Assembly (NCBI GenBank): GCA_018064855.1
Contig: JAGHUM010000020.1
Coordinates: 1 to 51,902 of the forward strand
From: Candidatus Physcocola equi
GTDB lineage: Bacteria; Bacteroidota; Bacteroidia; Bacteroidales; Paludibacteraceae
Length of the DNA: 51,902 nucleotides
Direction: 5' to 3'
Shown here: positions 15,487-24,600 of the stretch, piece after piece
Layout: every line of letters begins with the position of its first letter
How positions within the stretch are numbered: the first letter of the stretch is position 1
Program-made: the position numbers and the translations under genes
The notes under the pieces: generated by a model
Told to the model about the DNA's origin: nothing
Databases searched by the model: none
The model's input: the letters and a program-made list of their open reading frames with translations, nothing else

Positions 15487-17760
15487 ATGTTATTATCACC
15501 CAAATTTCGTGTCTTTATAATCATTTCTTTCCTTTTTCTTTCAGTAGGGGGGCGTGCGCAGTCTGTTGAGGCGGATTCTGTTGTAAGACTTTCTGCTGAT
15601 GATTCTGTTAGACTGGAGAAAGAACGTTTGGGCTTGATTCTTAAACGTGAAAAATCCAATCCTAAATACGTCATGTCGTTGCAGACCCTTGCCGATGACA
15701 TCGTCAAAAAGCAACCGACTGACTCCATGAAACTTTGGACACTTATGGATTGGATGGTCGCCAATCTGAAATACGATGCAACAATCAATAATTCAACTGA
15801 AAACAAAAGCGTGTCGGAACTAGCGGAATACGCAATAAAGTACAAAAAGGGCAATTCCGCCCATTTCGCTGCTATGTTTGCCCATGTGGCAAATCTGATG
15901 AATATCCAAAGCCTTTGTGTTGATGGCTATGCCAGAGATGCGGTTAATGCTTTCAAAGGAAAATTGAAGGTGGTGACTAACCGAGATACCATCCCCTATC
16001 ATTGGTGCCTCTGCAAGGTGGATAGTGTGTATCATGCTTTTGATCCAACCCTGGCTGTCGATTGGAAAACGATGATCAAGAAATACAACGACCAGGAAGG
16101 CTCGTTCCACAGTTTTAATCCTCGTTACTTTTATTTCTGTGAAAACAGCCTCTATTTCCGCGACCAGAGACTTGCCTTCGACCCGCTGTTGCAGATCGAT
16201 TCCTTCCCTCGCTCTTTCTCTCTTTTTGATGAGAGATCTGCTGCCGATTCCTCAAGAGTGTTCAAAGGTGATTATACCAATCTGATCGACGATTATCTGC
16301 AAAAGGACGACATCCGCCAGAAGATTGAATGTCTTGAAAGAATGAAAAAGAATGGCGAGATGAACTCGTGCGTGGCTGCTTATTCCGAATCATTGAAGTT
16401 TCAGGTCGATCAGTTCTTTTACCAAGAAGCTCTTTTACGCAAAAGCAGAGGGGAAAAGTATTTCTCTGACGCTCAAACCATAAAAAATGGCCATGCTGTT
16501 TTTACGTTGCAGAATGAACTCAAGTCTGCGCTCTCCGATGCGATTAAGTGCTATAAATATGCCAACCAGTCTTTCGATTCTTTGAGGTCTGTCAGGTTTA
16601 AGGTCAGGGCTGTTAAGGAAGTGAAATCGATAAATGGAACACTCCTGGTGTTAAACAATATGTACGACAACCTTACCGGCACCAGTCCGTTTGATCCGGA
16701 GTTGTCGCCAGAGGTTCTGGTGTTCCCTAAGGATGCGTTGAAATCTACTGCAAAACTGGCATCTTTTCTTCAAGGACGTTTCGAAACCGATACGCTCCGC
16801 CTTTGGGCTTTGATGGATTGGATGGCAAAGAATATTCAGTATGATTATAATGCGCAGGCTCTTCCTGCTGAAAAGACTAAGGCTGAATTGGCGGATTTGA
16901 CGTTGAAGAAAAGAACCGGTGGCAACGAGGGTTTTGAAGCGTTGTTTTCGCAGGTGGCATCGCAAATGGGTGTCCCTACGGTTTCTGTGTTAGGCTATTC
17001 TTACGATCAGATGGCCAGACGTGAAAAGGATTCTCATGTGTGGACGATCTGTAAACTGGGTGATTATTACCATATGTTCGATCCGGCATTGGCTGCTATC
17101 GAAGTCGATAGTGCAAAGAAGGTGACTTTTGTTCCTTCTGGTAAGACGATTGGATTGGGTGAGACAAAGTTCTCGCTCGGACATTATGTTTTCAAGGATA
17201 TTGTTGTTTCTGGTGCTCCCAGATACTTTATGTGTGAGGACAACAACGTGCATCGGGCACGTTTCTGCGCTTATGACCCGCTGATGCAACTGACTCAAAA
17301 TCCGCTGAATTGCAGCGATTTTGAGATAAAGACTTTCTCTTTCCCTTCTCCTGTGAGCGAACCTGAAATGGATTCCACTAAGATCTACTACTATAAGTGG
17401 GTTGATATGCTGGATAATTATGTGGAAAAGGACGATCTCTTGAGACGAGTGGAGTGTTTGGCGCGTATGGAAAAGAACGGCACTCCCAACAAATGGGTTC
17501 AAGATTACATGAACTCGTTGAGAAAGTCAATTGACAATACGAGATTCAACGACGCTTCGGAGTTGATGAAGAGCGCTCGTAAATATTATAAAGAGGCTCT
17601 TTCCGGCAATATGTCTTCAGCTGCGATGGCGCGCACGTTGTTTGAATCGTCAAACGAGATTTTGGCGAAAATGATGACGCTATCTTATAAAAACAAGGCT
17701 AATGCGGCTTTGCGGGAAAACAACAAAGCGATTGCTGATTTAAATAAGAAGATGAAGTGA
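15487..17760 (+). CDS. Exported protein with two cysteine-less transglutaminase-like domains
   Basis: A 757-residue protein with a signal peptide (MLLSPKFRVFIIISFLFLSV, cleavage after RAQ). The sequence is an internal duplication: each half has a domain with the transglutaminase-like pattern, LWTLMDWMVANLKYD...GNSAHFAAMFAHVANLMN...HWCLCKVD...FDPTLA and LWALMDWMAKNIQYD...GNEGFEALFSQVASQMG...HVWTICKL...FDPALA. The catalytic histidine and aspartate are present in both (His172/Asp186 and His517/Asp532). The position of the nucleophilic cysteine is Ser124 in the first and Glu481 in the second, so neither should be active as a classical cysteine transglutaminase or protease. After each domain comes a similar tail (DDYLQKDDIRQKIECLERMK and DNYVEKDDLLRRVECLARME). 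It is the last gene of the series, 20 bases after the big lipoprotein. Confidence 0.88.
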   Translation: MLLSPKFRVFIIISFLFLSVGGRAQSVEADSVVRLSADDSVRLEKERLGLILKREKSNPKYVMSLQTLADDIVKKQPTDSMKLWTLMDWMVANLKYDATINNSTENKSVSELAEYAIKYKKGNSAHFAAMFAHVANLMNIQSLCVDGYARDAVNAFKGKLKVVTNRDTIPYHWCLCKVDSVYHAFDPTLAVDWKTMIKKYNDQEGSFHSFNPRYFYFCENSLYFRDQRLAFDPLLQIDSFPRSFSLFDERSAADSSRVFKGDYTNLIDDYLQKDDIRQKIECLERMKKNGEMNSCVAAYSESLKFQVDQFFYQEALLRKSRGEKYFSDAQTIKNGHAVFTLQNELKSALSDAIKCYKYANQSFDSLRSVRFKVRAVKEVKSINGTLLVLNNMYDNLTGTSPFDPELSPEVLVFPKDALKSTAKLASFLQGRFETDTLRLWALMDWMAKNIQYDYNAQALPAEKTKAELADLTLKKRTGGNEGFEALFSQVASQMGVPTVSVLGYSYDQMARREKDSHVWTICKLGDYYHMFDPALAAIEVDSAKKVTFVPSGKTIGLGETKFSLGHYVFKDIVVSGAPRYFMCEDNNVHRARFCAYDPLMQLTQNPLNCSDFEIKTFSFPSPVSEPEMDSTKIYYYKWVDMLDNYVEKDDLLRRVECLARMEKNGTPNKWVQDYMNSLRKSIDNTRFNDASELMKSARKYYKEALSGNMSSAAMARTLFESSNEILAKMMTLSYKNKANAALRENNKAIADLNKKMK

Positions 17761-17786
17761 ATTGCCGGTTGTTTGTGGCCAGCTTC

Positions 17787-18563
17787 TTAGTTGATCAACC
17801 ATGCCAGGCCGAAACTGATGGCATAATTCTTATCCGGACATTTCAGATTCAGGTCTCCTGCCAAATCGACTTGAACGCGTGGTGCTACTTGCCACGACAC
17901 GCCAAACTCTGTCAGCCAAACTGGCTTGTGTTCTGAATGAAAATAATCATAGTTCTCAATGAACGCGCCGAATTTGTCGGTAATGGAATAGCCTAAACAA
18001 ATGGCTGCGAATGTTGTCGCATTTGCGGTGTTTCCGTCCCATTCCCCGCCAACATTATAGCCTAAACTGAGTTTGTCGGTCAACTCATTGTCAAATAAAA
18101 GGTATATTTGTGGAGATACATAGTCGCTCTTAAATTCACTTTTCCCAGTCGGCAAAACCAAATTACACAGCAAACCAATCTTCGGAATGGCTTTGTATCC
18201 ATCAAAAATCTTCAATTTTGAGCCGACTATCATCGGACAAATACCGGAAACGCTTTCTCCGTCTTCTTCCTGTGTCTGTTCATCTATCTGAAAACGCAAT
18301 TCTGCGTTATCAGACAATCCAAATCTTAACAAAGATGTATTCAGAGTGTAGGTTTTGGAGTCTGCTCCTTCATATAGGTCTCGTTCAAAACCAAAACCGG
18401 TCTCAAACATCAATTTATATTTTCCGGTAATATCAGTGCCGGTTGACGCTCCAGGACGGTCGGCTGAAAAATCTATTGTTTCTTGTGTTTCTACCTCTTG
18501 GGCATAAATGCTTGCCCCTAAAAACAAAGCCAACGTTGTTGTAATGAATTTATTTGATATCAT
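17787..18563 (-). CDS. Outer-membrane channel-like protein (MetA-pathway/transporter family)
   Basis: A 258-residue exported protein: signal peptide MISNKFITTTLALFLGASIYAQ, then FSADRPGASTGTDITGKYKL, which is the characteristic start of the family once annotated as MetA-pathway of phenol degradation (PF13557-like). It continues with alternating amphipathic strands (FETGFGFERD, LLRFGLSDNAELRFQID, FGAFIENYDYFHSE, RVQVDLAGDLNLKCPDKNYA) and ends ISFGLAWLIN with an aromatic-rich terminus, as expected of an outer-membrane beta-barrel. A role in passive transport is a family-level guess; the phenol name is not evidence of substrate. It converges with the transglutaminase-like gene. Confidence 0.8.
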   Translation of the reverse strand: MISNKFITTTLALFLGASIYAQEVETQETIDFSADRPGASTGTDITGKYKLMFETGFGFERDLYEGADSKTYTLNTSLLRFGLSDNAELRFQIDEQTQEEDGESVSGICPMIVGSKLKIFDGYKAIPKIGLLCNLVLPTGKSEFKSDYVSPQIYLLFDNELTDKLSLGYNVGGEWDGNTANATTFAAICLGYSITDKFGAFIENYDYFHSEHKPVWLTEFGVSWQVAPRVQVDLAGDLNLKCPDKNYAISFGLAWLIN

Positions 18564-18570
18564 ACAATCT

Positions 18571-18578
18571 CAAATTTA
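18571..18578 (-). promoter_or_regulatory. Possible -7 box of the outer-membrane protein gene
   Basis: The minus strand reads TAAATTTG, a full TAnnTTTG match, only eight bases before the start codon. No -33 box fits at the expected distance, so it is uncertain. Confidence 0.35.
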
Positions 18579-18596
18579 TATTTGCTTACAAAAAAA

Positions 18597-18628
18597 TAGG
18601 CTCAACTTTTACTAAAAAGTCGAGCCTA
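18597..18628 (-). terminator. Terminator after tRNA-Gln
   Basis: A strong stem: TAGGCTC pairs with GAGCCTA and ACTTTT with AAAAGT, with a short ACTA loop. On the minus strand it is followed by a run of seven T, so it terminates the tRNA transcript just before the outer-membrane protein gene. Confidence 0.8.
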
Positions 18629-18636
18629 ATTTTTAG

Positions 18637-18707
18637 TTGTCCCTCAAGGATTCGAACCCAGACAAGCAGTGCCAGAAACTGATGTGCTACCATTACACCA
18701 AGGGACA
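18637..18707 (-). tRNA. tRNA-Gln (anticodon CTG)
   Basis: On the minus strand the sequence folds into a cloverleaf. The 7 bp acceptor stem is perfect (TGTCCCT with AGGGACA), the D stem GTGT/GCAC carries loop AATGGTA, the anticodon loop is TTCTGGC with CTG at plus positions 18673-18675, and the T loop TTCGAAT follows stem CTGGG/CCTTG. The U1-A72 pair and discriminator A fit glutamine. CCA is not encoded. Two pairs are broken: the top of the anticodon stem (T27-C43) and T50-T64 in the T stem. It is preceded by a promoter box at 18757-18764 and followed by a terminator, so it is probably expressed. Confidence 0.85.
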
Positions 18708-18756
18708 ATCACTATGTTTATTTGCTTTTGAGTATCTTTGTTTCTCAATTGCGTTG

Positions 18757-18764
18757 CAAAGTTA
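18757..18764 (-). promoter_or_regulatory. -7 box for tRNA-Gln
   Basis: The minus strand reads TAACTTTG followed by C, a full match to TAnnTTTG, 50 bases before the tRNA 5' end. Confidence 0.5.
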
Positions 18765-18870
18765 GTGCTCTTTTTTTAGTTATCCAAATATATTCGTCAT
18801 TTTTTTTAGATTTTTTTATTCTATTCAATAAAAATCATTCTACTCTCCTTATTTTCTCATTTCCTTTGAT

Positions 18871-18878
18871 TACCTTTG
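18871..18878 (+). promoter_or_regulatory. -7 box for the esterase gene
   Basis: TACCTTTG followed by C matches TAnnTTTG and lies 15 bases before the ATG at 18894 (27 before the ATG at 18906). Another match, TATCTTTG, is at 18733-18740. A close -7 box favours the second ATG as start. Confidence 0.45.
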
Positions 18879-18893
18879 CTTAGTTAATCATTA

Positions 18894-20012
18894 ATGAATT
18901 ATTTCATGAAACTTTCTAGTATTTTTTTGTCGTGTGTTGCTCTTCTTTGCTTCTCTAATTGTGCTTCTGCTGATAATAAAAAAATGCAGGTGGTTGCACC
19001 TTCTAATCCCAATTTGGTGTATGAAGGCCGTGTGGAAATTGACAAATCCGCCGCCCATTTCTTTTATCCTGGCACCTCTGTCCGTATGAGTTTCTCTGGT
19101 CAGTCTCTTGCTGCTCACTTGAAATGCAATTCGGCTTATTATATGGTCACCATCGATTCGATGGCTCCGTTCAAACTTTCCACCTTTGTTGCTGATTCTC
19201 TTCAAAAAGATTCGGTTTTCACAATAACTGAGAATTTGAAGGCGGGTTACCACACCGTCGAATTGGCCCTTGTTACTGAAGGCTATTTCGGTCACCCTGA
19301 GTTTTATGGCTTCAGGGTAGATAAAGATGCGTTATTGGGCTTGGTTCGTAGAAAGTCGCTCCGCTTTGAGTTCGTGGGAAATTCTATCACTTGCGCCTAT
19401 GGCGTCGAGGCGGCTTCCCAGAAAGAGCATTTTACGCTCGAAACGGAAAATTTTTACCATTCTTATGCCGACATTTTGTGTCGCCGATTCGATGCCGAAC
19501 CTATGGTGGTCGCTCGTTCTGGCATTGGGGTTTATCGCAATTATGGAGGCCCTACAGAGGGTAATCCAGACAATCTGCCTTCGTTCTACGATCATGTCTC
19601 AATGATTAACCAAAAGGAATGGAATTTCTGCAAGTTCACTCCCGATATCCTTTTCATCAATTTGGGTACCAACGATTTAAGCACCGGGCAATACAATCTT
19701 GAAAAAATGACTGCTGCTTATATCGCTTTTGTTGACCATATCAGAGAGGTTTATCCTAAAACCAAAATTGTCCTTCTTGAAGGCTGCTTGCTGAAAAACA
19801 AACGCTTGGAAGACTATGACAAGGTTCATGCGGCTGTCTATAAACATAGAAAGCAGCAAGGCGATGAGTTTATTTATCGTTTTTCGTTCACTCCGCAAAC
19901 GGGCAAACTCGGGTTTGGAGCCGATTTCCATCCTTCAATGAAACAGCAGCGTTTGATGGCCGACGAAATCACTCCGTTTGTTGAAACCACTTTTTCTATT
20001 AAAGCAAAGTAA
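18894..20012 (+). CDS. Lipoprotein GDSL/SGNH carbohydrate esterase (CE2-like)
   Basis: A 372-residue lipoprotein; lipobox CFSNC gives Cys23 if the first ATG is used (Cys19 from the ATG at 18906). The N-terminal half is a beta-sandwich (SAAHFFYPGTSVRMSFSGQS), as in carbohydrate esterase family 2. The SGNH hydrolase domain follows: block I FVGNSITCAYG with nucleophile Ser164, a glycine block near ARSGIGVYRNYGG, block III NLGTNDLS, and block V GADFHPS with Asp344 and His346. CE2 enzymes remove acetyl groups from glycans, so this probably deacetylates a polysaccharide at the cell surface or periplasm. The phosphoethanolamine transferase gene begins 36 bases later. Confidence 0.9.
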   Translation: MNYFMKLSSIFLSCVALLCFSNCASADNKKMQVVAPSNPNLVYEGRVEIDKSAAHFFYPGTSVRMSFSGQSLAAHLKCNSAYYMVTIDSMAPFKLSTFVADSLQKDSVFTITENLKAGYHTVELALVTEGYFGHPEFYGFRVDKDALLGLVRRKSLRFEFVGNSITCAYGVEAASQKEHFTLETENFYHSYADILCRRFDAEPMVVARSGIGVYRNYGGPTEGNPDNLPSFYDHVSMINQKEWNFCKFTPDILFINLGTNDLSTGQYNLEKMTAAYIAFVDHIREVYPKTKIVLLEGCLLKNKRLEDYDKVHAAVYKHRKQQGDEFIYRFSFTPQTGKLGFGADFHPSMKQQRLMADEITPFVETTFSIKAK

Positions 20013-20048
20013 ACAAGAGGTCGCTCATACCCCCGTACAACGTCCATA

Positions 20049-21689
20049 ATGCCTTACCTATTTTTGCTGTTGGTGCTGGCAGATGTCTGTTCTTTGATTG
20101 ACGTCTTGCCTTCTTTCCCTTTGATCGGTGGATTCAAGGCTGCTGTCTTGTGCGGTATCTTTTATCTTACGGATGGCTTGAGCAACAAGTGGAAATGTGG
20201 CTTTCTTTCTTTGAAATCTCTGCTGCGTTTTCTCTTGTGGACTGTTGTGGTGGTTTTTGTCCTGCTCTCTTTGCTGAATGTCTGTGGATGTTCCTTTTAT
20301 GGCTTTGGCGTCACAAGGCGTATGTTTACTATTTTCCAGCAAACGTCTTTGTCCGAGACTTCCCAGTTTTTACCTTCTTTTTGGTCTCACATGGCGGCGC
20401 CCCGTGTGCTGGCTGTTGTGTCGGGTGGGGTGGTGTTGGTTTTCTTTGGCGGAAGATTGTTGCGTTTTTTGCATACGAAGTGTCGTTTGTTGTCTTTGGT
20501 TGGCTTGGCTGTTTGGGCGTTGGCTGGTGGTTTTAGTCTGATTTATCATATTGCGAAAGCCGACAGTGGGCGCAACAATTATATTATGCTCTGGCGTGCG
20601 GCTAAGGCATATACCGATATGAAAAGCGGACAGCGGCGCGCTGCTGAACTTTTCGCTCAGAACAAACCGTTGCCACATTCACAGTCAATTGTCACAAAAG
20701 ATGTGGCAGATAATGTGATAGTTGTTTTAGGTGAGTCGGTGGATACCCGCCATTGCTCTTCTTATGGCTACACTTTGGCGACAAATCGTTTTTCCTCCGC
20801 GTGGGAGAATGAACCCGGTTTCCTGCTTTTCTCCGATGCGATTTCGCCTTATTGCAGCACGGAGGAAACGGTCTCACGTTTGTTTACGTTTATGGACGAT
20901 CGCCCGGAGTCTGATTGTGAGCAGTGGGCCGATTTCCCAAATGTGGTGGCTGTGATGAAAGCGGCTGGCTATAAATGTTTTTGGTTGTCCAATCAGCAGC
21001 GTTTGGGGAAGTATATGGATTGCGCCACTCCTATCGCCGAATTGTCCGATTCTGCAGTGTGGCTCCGGGAATATGAAAGCGATGTGGTTCTCAATCAGTT
21101 CGATGATGCGCTCTTGCCTCATTTGCGTAATGCTCTGGCCGATACTGCGCCAAAGAAATTTATCGTGATGCATCTCTATGGCGCCCATCCAAGTTATGAC
21201 AAGCGTTACCCTTCTTCGCGGATGTTGTTTTCTCCTGATGATGTGCCAGTCTCGTCTTTGGCGAAAACTGATGCCGAGAAAGAGATTGTGGCGCATTACG
21301 ACAATGCTGTCGCTTTCTCCGATAGTGTGATGGCTTGCGTGTTGGCTGTGGTAAAAGATGATTCTGCCCGCACTTCACTCGTTTTTTTGAGCGATCACGG
21401 ACAGAATGTCTTTGATTCCGACGCTTCTTTTGGACATCATCCAGCCCATGTGAATGTGCCGATGTATGTCTTTTGTAATGCTGCCTATTGTGCTGCCAAT
21501 CAGGGTTTGTTTGGCAGTTTGTCCAATCATAAGGATAGACCTGTTTCTTCTGCGCATCTCATCCATACTTTTTTAGGGTTGGGAGGGGTGTCTTATAGCG
21601 CATATTGTCCTTCTCTTGATCTGACGTCTGTTTGCTATCAGTTGCAAGTGCGCTATGCCAACCAAAAAGTGTATGTGACTGAAAAATAG
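20049..21689 (+). CDS. Phosphoethanolamine transferase (EptA-like sulfatase-fold)
   Basis: A 546-residue inner-membrane enzyme. About five N-terminal membrane spans (residues 1-160) precede a periplasmic alkaline-phosphatase/sulfatase-fold domain. Metal and catalytic residues are visible: Glu229 in VVLGESVD, the nucleophile Thr271 in SPYCSTEETVSR (aligned to the CGT of EptA), then FLSDHGQN and FGHHPAHVNVP, whose Asp/His residues bind zinc. Family members transfer phosphoethanolamine from phosphatidylethanolamine to lipid A or another glycan. The lipid A kind gives resistance to cationic peptides, but the acceptor cannot be told from sequence. It probably shares an operon with the esterase. 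It ends five bases before the stop of the convergent helicase gene with no terminator between. Confidence 0.9.
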   Translation: MPYLFLLLVLADVCSLIDVLPSFPLIGGFKAAVLCGIFYLTDGLSNKWKCGFLSLKSLLRFLLWTVVVVFVLLSLLNVCGCSFYGFGVTRRMFTIFQQTSLSETSQFLPSFWSHMAAPRVLAVVSGGVVLVFFGGRLLRFLHTKCRLLSLVGLAVWALAGGFSLIYHIAKADSGRNNYIMLWRAAKAYTDMKSGQRRAAELFAQNKPLPHSQSIVTKDVADNVIVVLGESVDTRHCSSYGYTLATNRFSSAWENEPGFLLFSDAISPYCSTEETVSRLFTFMDDRPESDCEQWADFPNVVAVMKAAGYKCFWLSNQQRLGKYMDCATPIAELSDSAVWLREYESDVVLNQFDDALLPHLRNALADTAPKKFIVMHLYGAHPSYDKRYPSSRMLFSPDDVPVSSLAKTDAEKEIVAHYDNAVAFSDSVMACVLAVVKDDSARTSLVFLSDHGQNVFDSDASFGHHPAHVNVPMYVFCNAAYCAANQGLFGSLSNHKDRPVSSAHLIHTFLGLGGVSYSAYCPSLDLTSVCYQLQVRYANQKVYVTEK

Positions 21690-21694
21690 AAGTC

Positions 21695-24600
21695 TCAAAA
21701 AGGCTCAATCACGTCTGTCTCCCCGTCAAGGTATTTTTGCAGACTTGTGCGCATGGCGTCAAGTTCGGAGTCACACGGACTGTCGTTGATAAATGCTTCG
21801 ACGGTTTCTTTGGATGGTGCCATGAAAAGCATCTCGTTTTCAAATCGTTTGATATACTCTCCTGCTTTGTCAAGGTGTTCGCTGTTGGCAAGTTGTGTCA
21901 GAAAATAGGGAATGTTGCCATGTTTGAAACTGACAGTCTTGTTGGCATCACTTTTCGTCAGAATTTGTTGAATGACGACTCGCAGTTGGACCACCCAGAA
22001 TATTTTGGTGCGGTAATCCCCCCATGCTAAATAGAGGTTTTTTAGTTCTTGTTTTACGGTGTCTTTTTCTAATGACGCACCTTCCAGCATAAGTGTTTGT
22101 TTGGCCAATAATACAGGCTCTGAATAGCGGGTCACGCTGCGCCCTTTCTTTTCTTCTGTTGTTTCTGGTTCGGCGAGTTGGATGGTGGTGTGTTCTTTCG
22201 TGGGTGGAGTGATGCAGCCTTTTTTCCCCTTCCATTCCAGTTTCTCCCATTCTTCTTTGTCTTTAATGCGCGATTGGGATTGGTAATTGTTTACGTCTCC
22301 CACGCTCAGTTGGTTGCGTGGCACAATGGCGGTTGCGCCCAGGTCGGTCAGCAACGATGCTATTGCTTCAAAGGCTTTGCTTTTGAAGGCTATTGGACCT
22401 GTGCTGTAGCGCTTGAGTGGAACGCGCCCTTTCCCTGTCTCCCTGATTGCGGATTTTGAAATTTCGCCAATGAAATAGTCTCTTATGGCATCAAATCGGA
22501 TGTCATTTTCAAAATTTCGGCTTTCTTTCTCTCCTATGCTGAATACGAAATCATAACCATTGTGGTTTCCGGATTGAACTGGCATGACTGTCAGTCCGAC
22601 TCCAATTCCGGATATGGAATAGACTTTGTTTTTCTGGTTGACGAAACGGAGGGCTTCATTGAGTGGAAGCGACACATCTTGCAATATCGATTTGAGGTTT
22701 TCCTCGCTCACAGGCAGCAAAAGACCGTTGCAAATGTCGTGTTTGCCGTTTGCGTCTGCTGAGAGGGTGAATGTGATGAAGCGCGGTTTCAATGCTGCTA
22801 CGTCGGGGTGGACAAAAGCACCCAATATATTGCCTGTGATGATGTTTCGCTTTACGATTCGATTGTTGTTTTTCGCAATCTCCTGATTCCATTTTTTCTC
22901 GTTGAACGAGATTTTTTTTGAACGGTGGTAGATGCTCATCAAACGGTTGAAACTGCTCCATTTCTTGTTGTGTACTAAATTGATGCGCAGTTCGGTATAG
23001 ACCGATGATAAGGCGAAGATGAACTCCACCTTGCCGGGCAGGAATTGTTGGCGTTCGTTTTTCCCGAATCGGATGTCTTTCAGCACAGCCATTACTTTCT
23101 CTGGTGTTTCTTCTCCGTTGATGATGAAGTCAACATTGTCGAAACAGTCTCCGATTTTGAATGAATCAAGAGCTTCTTCAAGTCGTTCTCTCTGTTGACT
23201 GAGTTCCTTCAAGTCGCGTTTTTCGTGTGCTTTCAGTTCTTTTATGCTTTTCCCATACAGCAGCATTTTTTTGATGATGAGTTCTGAATGAGGTCTCATA
23301 ATGATCATCTTCTGCACATCGGCTCCCCATTTTTCGTAGTCGTTTTCCGCTATCACCATATAGTCGATGGCTTCTGCTTCATCGGTCAGATACTTTTGTA
23401 GGTAAAGTTTGGTGCTGTTCTCCAAAATGTCTTTTCGCTCGCTGTAGCGTTGTCTCACGCGTTTGTTTTGTTTGGTGTAATAGCTTTTTATCTGTTTCGC
23501 TATGTTCGTGTCATCTCCTGCTTTTGGGGCGTTTTCGGCTACTGTGGCAATGATTTGTTTGCCTTGGAGCGGGTAGGTTTTCTGCTTGCAGAGATAGGTG
23601 CCAAGGTAAGAGCATCCTCCAAATTTTGTGGTGCCTTTTCCGGTGCTGAACAGTCCTTCTTTTTCTATTTGTGCCTCAAAATCTCTGTGTTCGCGTTCCA
23701 AATCCCATTGGTTAAGACGTCGCAGTTCTTCTTCCAGCGATGTGTAGGCTGAAAACAGGTCATCGACGATTTCCTGTTGGGCTGTCACGCTCAGCATGGC
23801 TATGCGGGCGAGCAGCTGGCTGGCTTTCACGTTTTTTTTCAATCCGAGCAGGTTGCCAAGTTCTGGGTGGCCATCCAGATATTCGGTTGCCACTTCATTG
23901 CCATATTTGTTGCTGATGTCGATAAAGTCGGCCTGGGCTTTATCCTGATCTTGGTCGGCTGTGGTGTTGGCGCTTAGCGAACGGAGTTTGGCCCTGAGCA
24001 TCATGTTCAGGCGCTTTTCCGATGGGACTGATGTGATGATGTATTCGTAGAGTGGTGGAAGGTCGGCGCGTTGCCCGGTTCTGTTGATGCGACCACGTTT
24101 CTGCAAGTCGATGTTGACGTCTAAGTCGTTTTGCACAATGAGCATCTTTCGCTGGCGTACTTCTTCGTCGGACACTTCGCTGGTGGCGATTGCGTGTGCG
24201 CTCGCACCAATGGCTCCACAGGCGTTGATGAGGATGACGTCTAAATGATTGTTCTGAAAATCATTGAATATCAGGTTGGAATGTCTTTTTTTACGCGATG
24301 TCATCTTCGCGTTGATGTAGTCGTCATCTCCTTCTGGTGAAAAGTATTCCAGTTGACGCGCTCTGCCTGTGCATTCTTCGAAACGGATTGGTTTTTCTTC
24401 TCCGTTGGATGCTGTGAATGTCTCTTGGCTGATGAGTTGACGTATGACGTCTATTGGCGACATCGGAATACGAAAAATCTCGTTTTGAATGCTGTTTTTG
24501 ATTGAATTGTAGATGTATTCTATTTCATCAAATCCCAGACCGCTCAGGTTGGTGTCTTGACTGTCTGTTTGTGCGCAGGTGAAAACATTCATCCCCAGTT

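Noticed and set aside
17787-18563. Naming the outer-membrane protein as a phenol-degradation protein
   Set aside because: That family name is historical; no degradation genes are present.
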